Source: Trinickia sp. Y13
GTDB taxonomy: Bacteria; Pseudomonadota; Gammaproteobacteria; Burkholderiales; Burkholderiaceae
Length of the DNA: 64,000 nt
Assembly: GCF_029522115.1 (NCBI RefSeq)
Contig: NZ_JAKWFK010000002.1
Location: forward strand, 124,001 to 188,000
Direction: 5' to 3'
A program made the position numbers and the translations under genes. The notes beneath the pieces are model-generated. The model ran no database searches and was not told where the DNA came from. It worked only from the letters and a program-made list of their open reading frames with translations. This document shows positions 16,910-27,635 of the stretch, piece by piece (position 1 is the first letter of the stretch; each line of letters starts with the position of its first letter).

Positions 16910-17926
16910 TCACGCAACAGGGTGACGGTTGAAAGCCGAATAGCGGCCCGTGACGTGGTGCTCCAACTGCCGCTCGATATCGGCGAGCAAGCTCGATGCA
17001 CCGATGCGCAACAGCGACGGCTCGAGCCAAGGGCGGCCGAGTTCTTCCTTCATCAGCACTTGATAGGCAAGCACCGCCTTGGCCGTCGAAACGCCGCCCG
17101 CCGGCTTGAAGCCGACGCAAGCGCCCGTGCGCTCGCGAAACTCGCGGATCATGCGAGCCATGACGAGCGATACGTCGAGCGTGGCGTTCACGCTCTCTTT
17201 GCCGGTGGAAGTCTTGATGAAATCCGCGCCGGCCATCATGCAGACCATCGATGCTTTCGCGACATTCGTGAGCGTCTTGATGTCGCCCGTCGCGAGGATG
17301 GCTTTCAAATGCGCAGCGCCGCACGCGGCGCGAAACTCGCGAACTTCGTCGTACAGCGCGCGCCAGTTGCCCGTTAGAACGTGCTCGCGCGTGACGACGA
17401 TGTCGATTTCGGCCGCCCCGTCCGCCACCGACGCTTCGATCTCTTTGAGCTTGAGCGGATGCGGATTCAAACCGGCTGGAAAGCCCGTCGATACCGCGGC
17501 GACGGGGATGCTCGTGCCGCGCAGCGCATCGGCCGCGGCGGCCACGAAGCGGTGATAGACGCAGACGGCCCCCGTCGCGATCGCATCCGGATCGAGGCCC
17601 AGCGCTCGAACGAGCTCGGCGCGCACCGGGCGTCGCGCCTTCGCGCAAAGACGCCGCACGCGGCCTTCGGTGTCGTCCCCGTTCAAGGTCGTGAGATCGA
17701 TGCAAGTGATGGCCTTGAGCAGCCACGCCGCCTGCGCGTCTTTCTTGACCGAGCGGCGCGGCGCAAGCGTGGCCGTGCGGCGCTCGACAGCCGCTTGATT
17801 GACGCGCAAGCCGTCGATCCAAGCGGCGTCGAACGGCACCCCGCGATTGCGCCCATCGTGGGCCGCCGCGAGGCCGTGCGGCAAAACGAACGAATGCGTC
17901 GAAGCGTCGGACATGGGAACGAGCAT
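16910..17926 (-). CDS. deoC: Deoxyribose-phosphate aldolase (long form)
   Basis: The enzyme cleaves 2-deoxyribose 5-phosphate to acetaldehyde and glyceraldehyde 3-phosphate in the cytoplasm. The Schiff-base Lys lies in FIKTSTGK and the second active-site Lys in VGFKPAGGV. The Asp in EIDIVVTREHV fits the proton relay. At about 333-338 residues it is longer than E. coli DeoC (about 260), with an N-terminal extension of 80 or so residues. The start is ambiguous: ATG at 17926 overlaps an inverted repeat, and ATG at 17914 (MSDASTH) is four codons later. Neither has a clear ribosome-binding site. It is the first gene of the eight-gene operon. Confidence 0.92.
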   Translation of the reverse strand: MLVPMSDASTHSFVLPHGLAAAHDGRNRGVPFDAAWIDGLRVNQAAVERRTATLAPRRSVKKDAQAAWLLKAITCIDLTTLNGDDTEGRVRRLCAKARRPVRAELVRALGLDPDAIATGAVCVYHRFVAAAADALRGTSIPVAAVSTGFPAGLNPHPLKLKEIEASVADGAAEIDIVVTREHVLTGNWRALYDEVREFRAACGAAHLKAILATGDIKTLTNVAKASMVCMMAGADFIKTSTGKESVNATLDVSLVMARMIREFRERTGACVGFKPAGGVSTAKAVLAYQVLMKEELGRPWLEPSLLRIGASSLLADIERQLEHHVTGRYSAFNRHPVA

Positions 17927-17995
17927 TGTGCGATGCACAACACAGAGTGGTGATTTACTTGCAATGATCGTAGCGCCATGAAACGATCGTGACAA
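17926..17995 (-). promoter_or_regulatory. Promoter and operator of the deoC operon
   Basis: Read on the minus strand, TTGTCA (17990-17995) and TACGAT (17967-17972) are separated by exactly 17 bp and resemble sigma-70 -35 and -10 elements. The spacer contains the palindrome ACGATCGT (17983-17990). Downstream of the predicted start site lies a perfect inverted repeat TTGTGC-GAT-GCACAA (17926-17940) that touches the first possible deoC start codon. Both are good candidates for the DeoR-type repressor encoded at the other end of the operon. Confidence 0.5.
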
Positions 17996-18437
17996 TACGC
18001 CGTTACAATTTTATCGACAGCCCCGCGCCGTTCTCCTGGCCGCTCGGCGCCGATGTCTCGCCGCGGCCAGGTTCACTCGCCCCGATCACTCAGCCCCGGA
18101 GGGCCCGAAAAATCATTCGAACGTTTGACCCACATGATTCCTTTCGCCTAGCGCCACGGAGGTTCGTAGCGTTTCGCTAGCTGTTACAAAAATCTCTCGC
18201 GAACGCATCGCGCATTACCTACATTGCATGTCCGTGCTCTTCGCATTCGCCCGGATCAAGGCACTCGCGCCTCGATCGGGATGCAGCCGTCGATGAAGTC
18301 TGACCGCCGCGCTGGCGGTAACCAGCGCCCACGGGACCCGCCATGTCACGACAGAGCTTAGGTTGGCGCAAGCCATCGCCGGCCGAAGGCGTCGCGCGAC
18401 ATGTGCAGTGGACCGTACTTCAACGAGAGGGTCTTCC
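17996..18437. other. Divergent intergenic region, no gene seen
   Basis: This 442-bp region lies between the deoC promoter and the secreted propeller gene. It contains a small hairpin TAGCG-TTT-CGCTA near 18167-18179 and AGAGG seven bases before the next ATG. No reading frame in it has recognisable protein features, and no clear promoter hexamers were found. Confidence 0.5.
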
Positions 18438-19880
18438 ATGCGACGCCATACCACGCCTCGAATCCGCTTGATGCACCTTGCCGTCACCGTGCTCGGCCTC
18501 ACTTCGGCGGCGGCAGCCACCGCCGCCCCCGTGCGCGTCTCCGGCCAAAGTCCCTTCGCCACATGCACGATCGGCGGCCCCGGCACGAGCTTCGTCAATG
18601 CCGAAGTCGAACCTTGGGTCGCCGTCAATCCGGCCAATCCGTCGAACGTCATCGGCGCCTGGCAGCAAGACCGCTGGTCCAACGGCGGCGCCCACGGTCT
18701 CGTGGCCGGATATTCGTTCGATGGCGGACAAACTTGGCAGCAAACGAATCTGCCGTTCAGCGCTTGCGCGGGCGGGCTCGGTTACGAACGCGCATCCGAC
18801 CCATGGGTGTCGATCGGGCCGGACGGCACGGCCTATACCGTGTCGATTTCGTTCAATCAATCGAACAACAGCAATTCGGTGGCCGCGGCCGTATCGAACG
18901 ACGGCGGGCAGACTTGGAACAACTTGAGCGTGCTGATCGCGGATAACGAACCGTCGACACAATTTTTCAACGACAAGGAATCGGTGACGGCCGACCCGCT
19001 CAAGGCCGGCGTCGCCTATGCCGTGTGGGATCGACTCGAAGAACCGAATTCGAACCCTTACGCCGATTTGCATGCGCAAGCCTATCGCGGCCCGACGTAT
19101 TTCTCGAAGACGGTCGACGGCGGCAAAACTTGGAGCGCCCCGACTCAGATCGTCAAAGTGCCGTCGCGCCAGCAGACGATCGGCAATCAGATCGTCGTCA
19201 ACCAGCAAGACGGGACGCTCTACGACTTCTTCGATCTGATTACGCCGCCGCAAAAGCCTTCGCCGTACAAAGTCGCATTCATCAAATCGACCGACGGCGG
19301 CGCGACATGGACGTCGCCGCGCGTCATCGCGAATTTGCAGACGGTGGATACGGTCGATCCGAATACGGGTGAAGCGCTGCGCACAGGGGACATCATCCCC
19401 GAGCCCGCGATCGATCCCGCCACCGGGCAGCTCTATGTGGTGTGGCAAGACGCGCGCTTTAACGGCGGCAAGTACGACGAGATCGCGCTATCGACGTCGA
19501 GCGACGGCGGCAATAGTTGGAGCACGCCGATTCGCGTCAACACGCCGGCGGGCAAACTGGCCTTCAATCCGTCGGTGCGCGTGAACAGCGCGGGCAAGGT
19601 CGCCGTCACCTACTACGACCTGCGCAACCTTGCCGCGGGCGATACGTCGACGCTGCCGACCGACTACTGGATGACGACGTCGGCCGACGGCGGCAAGACG
19701 TTTGGCAACGAGACGCATCTGGCGGGCTCGTTCGACTTGAAAACGGCGCCTTACGCCGAGGGATACTTCATCGGCGACTACGAAGGACTAGAAGCGCGCG
19801 GCACATCGTTCCTGCCTTTCTTCGTGCAAACGAACTCGGGCAACACGGCCAATCCGACCGACGTGTTCGCCGCGCCCTAA
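18438..19880 (+). CDS. Secreted six-Asp-box (BNR/sialidase-like) beta-propeller protein
   Basis: The 480-residue precursor has a Sec signal peptide (RLMHLAVTVLGLTSAAAATA). It carries six Asp-box motifs of the S/T-x-D-G-G-x-T/S-W type: SFDGGQTW, SNDGGQTW, TVDGGKTW, STDGGATW, SSDGGNSW and SADGGKTF. They are spaced 40-80 residues apart, predicting a six-bladed propeller as in exo-alpha-sialidases. The sialidase arginine triad and FRIP motif were not recognised, so glycosidase activity is not established. A carbohydrate-binding or unknown enzyme role is equally possible. The start ATG has GAGAGG seven bases upstream. It is monocistronic and unrelated in function to its neighbours as far as can be seen. 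Confidence 0.8.
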   Translation: MRRHTTPRIRLMHLAVTVLGLTSAAAATAAPVRVSGQSPFATCTIGGPGTSFVNAEVEPWVAVNPANPSNVIGAWQQDRWSNGGAHGLVAGYSFDGGQTWQQTNLPFSACAGGLGYERASDPWVSIGPDGTAYTVSISFNQSNNSNSVAAAVSNDGGQTWNNLSVLIADNEPSTQFFNDKESVTADPLKAGVAYAVWDRLEEPNSNPYADLHAQAYRGPTYFSKTVDGGKTWSAPTQIVKVPSRQQTIGNQIVVNQQDGTLYDFFDLITPPQKPSPYKVAFIKSTDGGATWTSPRVIANLQTVDTVDPNTGEALRTGDIIPEPAIDPATGQLYVVWQDARFNGGKYDEIALSTSSDGGNSWSTPIRVNTPAGKLAFNPSVRVNSAGKVAVTYYDLRNLAAGDTSTLPTDYWMTTSADGGKTFGNETHLAGSFDLKTAPYAEGYFIGDYEGLEARGTSFLPFFVQTNSGNTANPTDVFAAP

Positions 19881-19893
19881 CCGTAGCCTTGCG

Positions 19894-19923
19894 CCGGGCG
19901 GCCCGCTATCGCGGCTCGCCCGG
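19894..19923. terminator. Hairpin between convergent genes
   Basis: CCGGGCG (19894-19900) and CGCCCGG (19917-19923) can pair across a 16-base loop that also contains GC-rich complementarity. It straddles the stop codon region of the HD oxygenase gene and follows the propeller gene by 13 bp. No T-tract is present. It probably ends or stabilises both transcripts. Confidence 0.35.
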
Positions 19924-20478
19924 GTTCGCCTTCGCATGCGCCACACGTTCGACGACACCCAAGAAGTGTTCGAGACCGGGCGTGCGCATGCTCGGCTCTT
20001 TAGCCACATCGTCCCAGCGGCGAAGGTCCACGGCTTTCTGCGCGAAGGGCCTGCCGATGAAGGCGCGAGCTTGATCATCGTCGAACGTGCCGCCCTGCAG
20101 CGCCAGGCTGCGCGTCGAATCGGCGGAAAGGCGTTGCCGGTAACCGCTATCGATCGCGCATAGATAGCGCTTCGCGTCCACGTGCAAGCGAATCGGCTCC
20201 AACACGCTGTCGGGCAGCCAGGCTCGCAGAAACGGCAAGGCGAAGTATTGATGACCATCGTCGATACCGCGTGCGCTCGGCGTCTCCCCTTGCAGGTTCA
20301 ACAGATGACCGAGGTCGTGCAAAAACGCCGCCGCGACCAGCGGATCCGCGGCGTCGGCCGCTTGCGCGAGCGCGCCGCATTGCAGCGCATGCTGCAACTG
20401 AGTGACCGGCTCCCCGCTGTATGCGATCGCGCCGTGCCGCTCGAACAGAGAACGAATATCGCTGAGATTCAGTGCCAT
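19906..20478 (-). CDS. PhnZ-like HD-domain mixed-valent diiron oxygenase associated with phosphonate catabolism
   Basis: The 190-residue HD-fold protein has the metal ligands His30, His54-Asp55 (AAFLHDLGH), His76 (DDGHQYF) and His99 (LHVDAKRYL). It also has an N-terminal Tyr20...Glu23 pair (YSGEP) ahead of the first His. From memory of PhnZ, the Tyr-x-x-Glu and His positions match with an offset of about four residues. PhnZ cleaves (R)-1-hydroxy-2-aminoethylphosphonate with O2 to glycine and phosphate. The gene closes the phosphonate operon 3 bp after phnY and has a good GGGAG site. No 2-oxoglutarate hydroxylase partner of PhnZ lies in the window, so the natural substrate is open. Confidence 0.85.
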   Translation of the reverse strand: MALNLSDIRSLFERHGAIAYSGEPVTQLQHALQCGALAQAADAADPLVAAAFLHDLGHLLNLQGETPSARGIDDGHQYFALPFLRAWLPDSVLEPIRLHVDAKRYLCAIDSGYRQRLSADSTRSLALQGGTFDDDQARAFIGRPFAQKAVDLRRWDDVAKEPSMRTPGLEHFLGVVERVAHAKANPGEPR

Positions 20479-20481
20479 CGC

Positions 20482-23252
<2,771 letters not shown>

Positions 23253-23331
23253 TTATCAATCAATTTGCCACATTTTGCCACATTTCCGAACGAGCGTTGA
23301 CGGTCTCGAACCGCGAGCGCCAAGGATTTCG

Positions 23332-23366
23332 CCGGCTACCGGCTACCGGCTACCGGCTACCGGCTA
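23332..23366. repeat. Heptamer tandem repeat CCGGCTA x5
   Basis: Five perfect consecutive copies of CCGGCTA lie in the phnV-phnA gap, about 95-130 bp upstream of phnA in the transcript direction. Seven-base units do not preserve phase and are prone to slippage. A 9-bp near-repeat TTTGCCACA (twice, 23264-23283) lies closer to phnA. Copy-number variation between strains would be expected. Confidence 0.85.
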
Positions 23367-23413
23367 AGGGCGATGCGGCCGATGGCGGTTCCGATCCCGC
23401 GACACGCGTTGCA

Positions 23414-24277
23414 TCACGTCGACCGGCGCTTCGGTGCGCGCGCCGCTATTAGCGACAGCGCCGCCAGCGACACGAGCAGTAGGATCAGCGAGAGCGCAGA
23501 GGCGGGAAGGTAATAGCCGCGCTCGACCTGGCCGACGACGACGATCGGCACCGTCGCGAAGCCGGGCGGGTAGACCGTGAGCGTGGCGCCGAGCTCGCCG
23601 AGCGAAAGCGCGAAGCCGAGCGCGAGACTCGCCCGGATCGCGGGCACGAGTTGCGGCAGCACGACACGCCACAGCACCATGGCAGGCGGGGCGCCCAGGC
23701 TCGCGGCCGCTTCGCGCAGCACCGTCAACTCGGGGCGCAGCGCGGCAGCCGCGCATCGATAGCTGAACGGCAACACGAGAGCGAGTTGCACCAGCACGAC
23801 GATGGCCGGCGAACTCGATAAATCGAGCGGAGCCTTGTGATAAGCAATCAACACTCCCAGGCCGAGGACAACGCTCGGCACGCCGTTGGGCATCATCGTC
23901 ACCATGTCGACTAGCGCGCCGAGCCCTCGCCGCGTCCGCCCTTCCAGAGCAAGTGCAAGCCAAAGCCCGAGCGCCGTGCCGAGCACGGCCACGGCAAAGC
24001 CGATTTCGAGACTGGCCACGACGGCGTCGAAATCGCTCGAACCGAGCCGCTCGAACCAGCGCGTGCTGAAGCCGTCGGGCAGGATCGTGCCCGACCAATG
24101 CGAGGCGACGCTAGATAGCGCCACCACCGCGACCGGCAGCACGAACAGCCACACGCACAGCAGCGCGGCCGCCAGCGTGACCACCCACCCCGCTAAGCGC
24201 GTGAGAACGCCGCGCGAGGCGCGAAACCCTGCCGCTGCGCGCGCTTGTGCGTGCGCTTCCAAGTTCGCCGCCATCAT
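23414..24277 (-). CDS. phnV: 2-Aminoethylphosphonate ABC transporter permease PhnV
   Basis: This is a 287-residue inner-membrane permease with six predicted transmembrane helices. The EAA loop REAAASLGAPPAMVLWRVVLP contacts the ATPase. The position after phnU and the general sequence fit the PhnV subunit of the PhnSTUV importer. Its ATG overlaps the phnU stop (ATGA), indicating translational coupling. Confidence 0.85.
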   Translation of the reverse strand: MMAANLEAHAQARAAAGFRASRGVLTRLAGWVVTLAAALLCVWLFVLPVAVVALSSVASHWSGTILPDGFSTRWFERLGSSDFDAVVASLEIGFAVAVLGTALGLWLALALEGRTRRGLGALVDMVTMMPNGVPSVVLGLGVLIAYHKAPLDLSSSPAIVVLVQLALVLPFSYRCAAAALRPELTVLREAAASLGAPPAMVLWRVVLPQLVPAIRASLALGFALSLGELGATLTVYPPGFATVPIVVVGQVERGYYLPASALSLILLLVSLAALSLIAARAPKRRST

Positions 24278-25221
24278 TTCGCTCCCATCGCCTGCCGGCG
24301 ATCGACGCTGCGATACAGCGCGTAAAGGGAAAGGGACATCGCCAACATCACGACGGCCCCCGCGGCCGCCGTCGGCAAGTCCAGATCGACGGTGGCGGCG
24401 CTATAGATCGCAACCGGCAGCGTCACGAGATGAGCGCTGCCGAGCACGAGTAGGATGCCGAACTCGTTGAGCGTGAGCAGAAAGCACAAGATCGTGCCGG
24501 CGGCGATGCCGGGCCATGCGAGCGGCGCGACGACGCGCAGCGCGACCATGACGCCGTTCGCGCCGAGGCTGCGCGCTGCTTCGACCAGGCGCATGTCGAT
24601 CGTCGCGAACGAAGCGAGCGTCGGACGCACGACGAACGGCGCGTAAAAGACGACTTCGGCGAGCACGATTCCGCCCACACCGAACAAGAAATCGAGCGGC
24701 GGCGTGCTGGAGTGAAACAGCCGCTGTAGCGCAATGCTGATCGATCCTTGGGAGCCGTATAGAAAGATCAGCGTGAACGCAACCAGAAAGGAGGGAAAGG
24801 CGACGAACAGTTCGAGAAAGCGCGTAATGAGCGCCGCTCCCGGGAACGGCTTGAAGAACAGCAAAGCGGCGAGCGCGACGCCAAGCGTGGACGCGATGGC
24901 GGCGCTCGCGAAAACGATCGCGATCGTCGTGCCCACCACGCCCGCCGTGTCGGGGTTCGAAAAAAACGCGGTGTAGGCGTGCAGCCCGAACCCTCCGTGC
25001 GGGCCGGTCAAGCTCAGCACGACCAGGCGCGCGAGCGGATAGATCACGAGCGGGCCGAGGACGATGACAGCGACCAACAGGACGTGCAAGGATGCGAGGC
25101 GATTGCGGCGCGCGCCGGCATTGGCGTGGGATGCGGCATGGCCGTGCGCGGGCATCGGCGCCGCTTGCGTCGTCACGCCAAGGCTGGGCCCGACGGCGTC
25201 AAGGTTCGACGAGGATGACAT
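24274..25221 (-). CDS. phnU: 2-Aminoethylphosphonate ABC transporter permease PhnU
   Basis: The permease has 315 residues with six or more transmembrane helices and the EAA loop VEAARSLGANGVMVALRVVAP. The start is placed at the ATG of MSSSSNLD, which has GAGG six bases upstream. An ATG four codons earlier is possible. The gene overlaps the end of phnT by 23 bp. With PhnV it forms the channel of the phosphonate importer. The first 45 residues are His/Ala-rich and cytoplasmic. Confidence 0.85.
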   Translation of the reverse strand: MSSSSNLDAVGPSLGVTTQAAPMPAHGHAASHANAGARRNRLASLHVLLVAVIVLGPLVIYPLARLVVLSLTGPHGGFGLHAYTAFFSNPDTAGVVGTTIAIVFASAAIASTLGVALAALLFFKPFPGAALITRFLELFVAFPSFLVAFTLIFLYGSQGSISIALQRLFHSSTPPLDFLFGVGGIVLAEVVFYAPFVVRPTLASFATIDMRLVEAARSLGANGVMVALRVVAPLAWPGIAAGTILCFLLTLNEFGILLVLGSAHLVTLPVAIYSAATVDLDLPTAAAGAVVMLAMSLSLYALYRSVDRRQAMGAK

Positions 25222-26296
25222 GATCGGCCTCATAGCTGAGCGACACGCGCGCGCCCTTCTCAGGTGTCATACCGTGTCCGCGCGCCGTCGTGACGAGCAC
25301 GGGCGTCTCGGGCGCCGCATCGAGCGAGACCGATACCGATAGCACCGGGCCGTACCAGTCGACCGTAGCGATCGTCCCGTGCAGATGTCCTTGCCCAAGC
25401 GGCACGAGGTGCAGCCTTTCCGGCCGCAAGCAAGCGAGCCGATCGCGTTCGCCATGACGCGCGTCGCCGACGGGAAACACCACGTGCGGCGGCAGCAGAT
25501 TCGCTACGCCGAGGTAACGTGCGACGAAGGCATCGGCCGGCGCGTCGTAAAGCGCCTGCGGCGTGCCGATTTGCGCGATTCGGCCATCGCGCATCAGCAG
25601 AGTGCGATCGGACAACACGAGCGCATCGTCTTGATCGTGTGTGACGCAGACGATTGTCAGATTCGGCAACCGCTCGTGCAGCGCCTTCAACTCCGAGCGC
25701 ACCGACGCGCGCAAATTGGCGTCGAGCGCCGAGAGGGGCTCGTCGAGCAACAGCACGTCGGGTTCGATGACGAGGGCACGCGCCAGCGCCACGCGCTGTT
25801 GCATGCCACCCGAGAGCTGAGCAGGCATGACATGGCCCGCGTCGGCCAGTTGCACGAGCTTGAGCGCATCGGCCACCCGTCGCGCGATGTCGGCTGCGTT
25901 CGCGCGCCGCGCGCGCAGCCCGAAGGCCACGTTCTCGAACACGCTCAAATGCGGGAACAATGCATAGTTCTGAAACAGCAGACCGAGATTGCGCCGATGC
26001 GCGCTCTCGTGTGTGAGATCCCGGCCCGCCACGAGCAAGCGCCCAGCGACGAAGTCGGCTTTGACGAACCCGGCGATGAACCGCAGCAAGGTGGTCTTAC
26101 CGCAGCCGCTGCGCCCGAGCACCGTCAAAAATTCGCCGCGCCCAATTGACAGGGACAGATCGTCGAGCACCGCGCGTGCGCCGAAGCGCACGCTCAGCCG
26201 TTCGATCTCGACGCCTTGCGCTTGCGCGCGCAACGCCGGCTCGTGCGCAGGCGCAGCGGCTCGCGCGCCCTGTAACGCCAGTCCTGCGGTATTCAC
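25199..26296 (-). CDS. phnT: 2-Aminoethylphosphonate ABC transporter ATPase PhnT
   Basis: The 365-residue ATPase has Walker A LGRSGCGKTT, signature LSGGMQQRVALARAL, Walker B VLLLDEPLSALD and the switch His in CVTHDQDDAL. A C-terminal TOBE-like domain follows (around residues 270-360). It belongs to the CysA/PotA/FbpC-type ATPases. The start is a GTG at 26296 with GGAGG eight bases upstream. It follows phnS by 30 bp. Confidence 0.88.
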   Translation of the reverse strand: MNTAGLALQGARAAAPAHEPALRAQAQGVEIERLSVRFGARAVLDDLSLSIGRGEFLTVLGRSGCGKTTLLRFIAGFVKADFVAGRLLVAGRDLTHESAHRRNLGLLFQNYALFPHLSVFENVAFGLRARRANAADIARRVADALKLVQLADAGHVMPAQLSGGMQQRVALARALVIEPDVLLLDEPLSALDANLRASVRSELKALHERLPNLTIVCVTHDQDDALVLSDRTLLMRDGRIAQIGTPQALYDAPADAFVARYLGVANLLPPHVVFPVGDARHGERDRLACLRPERLHLVPLGQGHLHGTIATVDWYGPVLSVSVSLDAAPETPVLVTTARGHGMTPEKGARVSLSYEADHVILVEP

Positions 26297-26326
26297 CGGG
26301 CTCGCCCTCCGTCGGCGTTAGATCGC

Positions 26327-27418
26327 TTACTGCTTAGGTTTGACGACGTCCGTCTGCTTGCCCGAGTTGCCGATCACATCGCTCTTCCAGCGCGCCGTCC
26401 AATCGGCTTTCTTTGCCATCACGGCGGTCCAATCGACGGGAATGAGCTTGACGCCCGCGATCGCTTGCTTGACCGCCTCGCCGTTCTTGCCCGCGAGCTT
26501 GACGTCCGTACGCCCCGGAATGCCGAAGATGTCCGGCACCTTCGCTTGCACCTGAGCCGACATCAAATAGTCGATCAGCTTTTTGCCTTCGGCTTGGTTC
26601 GGACCGTTCTTGACGAGCCCGATCGCGTACGGCAGTTGAAACGTCGTGGGCTGGCCGCCGGCTTTGTCCGTGAGGAAGATCGGCTTGAGCGTCAACCCGC
26701 CGTTGGCTGCGTCGTCCAAATCCATCTGCAAATCGCCGTTGGCCACCGCGATCTCATTGCGCGAGAGCAGCACGTCGAGGTAACCCGTGCCCTTCGTATG
26801 GAACTTGGCGCTTTGTTCGAGCTTCTTGAGGTAGTCGAACGCCTTGTCCTCGCCCATGAGCGCGGTCGTCAGAATGATGACGGCCATGCCGTCGCCGGCC
26901 GTGGCGGGATTGGAGTACGCGATCTTGCCGCTGTAACCGGGGTGCAACAGATCGTCGAACGTCTTCGGCTGGTTCTTGACGACATCCGGGTTGATCGCGA
27001 ACGAGAAGTAGTTGTTGACGAAGGTCGCCCAAGCATCGTTACTCGCCTTCGCAATCGCGGGGACGTTCTTGTACTGCACGCTCGGATACGCCTGCAGCAC
27101 GCCGTTTTGATCGGCCTGCTGGATGAACGGCGGCAGCGTGACGATGACGTCGGCCTTCGGCGAATCCTTTTCGATCGTCGCGCGATTGACCACTTCACCG
27201 CTGCCCGCCGTAACGATGTTGACCTTCACGCCCTCTTGCTTCTCGAAGGCGGGCAACACGTCCCTGTACAGATTTTCGAGGCCGTCGGCCGTATACAGCA
27301 CGACTGCGCCGGCGGCGTGGGCCGGCAAAGCGAGCGTTTCGAACAAAGCGGCCGCGGCCATCGCTGCGAGCAGGCGGCCTAGGCGGCCCTGGATGCGGGC
27401 GCTGTGGCTCCGTGTCAT
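26327..27418 (-). CDS. phnS: 2-Aminoethylphosphonate-binding periplasmic protein
   Basis: The 363-residue precursor has a signal peptide (LGRLLAAMAAAALFETLALPAHAA) and a type II binding-protein fold. It opens VVLYTADGLENLYRDVLPAF, the pattern of iron/phosphonate-type binding proteins. The longer open frame to 27547 is rejected because the ATG at 27418 has GGAG and opens directly into the signal peptide. It is the first gene of the operon phnS-T-U-V-A-Y-HD, and a Pho box-like element lies 84 bp upstream of the start. Confidence 0.88.
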   Translation of the reverse strand: MTRSHSARIQGRLGRLLAAMAAAALFETLALPAHAAGAVVLYTADGLENLYRDVLPAFEKQEGVKVNIVTAGSGEVVNRATIEKDSPKADVIVTLPPFIQQADQNGVLQAYPSVQYKNVPAIAKASNDAWATFVNNYFSFAINPDVVKNQPKTFDDLLHPGYSGKIAYSNPATAGDGMAVIILTTALMGEDKAFDYLKKLEQSAKFHTKGTGYLDVLLSRNEIAVANGDLQMDLDDAANGGLTLKPIFLTDKAGGQPTTFQLPYAIGLVKNGPNQAEGKKLIDYLMSAQVQAKVPDIFGIPGRTDVKLAGKNGEAVKQAIAGVKLIPVDWTAVMAKKADWTARWKSDVIGNSGKQTDVVKPKQ

Positions 27419-27501
27419 GTCGATCTCCAAAGGTGTCGGTCGAAGCGTTTTTCTGGACATCCCGGCGCACTCGCCGAGCATCGCAAGATTCACAGGCTTT
27501 G

Positions 27502-27519
27502 GTGACAGCGCCGTGACAT
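27502..27519 (-). promoter_or_regulatory. Pho box (PhoB binding site) upstream of phnS
   Basis: Read on the minus strand the sequence is ATGTCAC-GGCG-CTGTCAC: two 7-mer direct repeats with a 4-base spacer. This is the organisation of the PhoB consensus CTGTCAT-N4-CTGTCAC. It lies between the divergent phnS and phnW genes and is oriented towards phnS. A weak GTGAAT hexamer (27488-27493) could serve as the -10 element. Phosphate-starvation control of phosphonate import is biologically expected. Confidence 0.65.
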
Positions 27520-27635
27520 CCGGCTTCAATGCAACTTTTTGACACATTTCGCCAATAAACTGCGCGCACCGGCCGCCGTGTCGCCTAATGATTCGTTTGC
27601 GGTTTGGGCCCTACGCCTCGATTGGAGACCTGCCG

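Noticed and set aside
16899-17822. N-terminal extension of the double-domain dehydrogenase to 1104 residues
   Set aside because: The extra part reads out of frame through deoC and has no sequence character; MSVAEYFE at 16898 is the natural start.
23332-23366. CRISPR-like array
   Set aside because: Seven-base units without spacers are a simple tandem repeat; no cas genes in the window.
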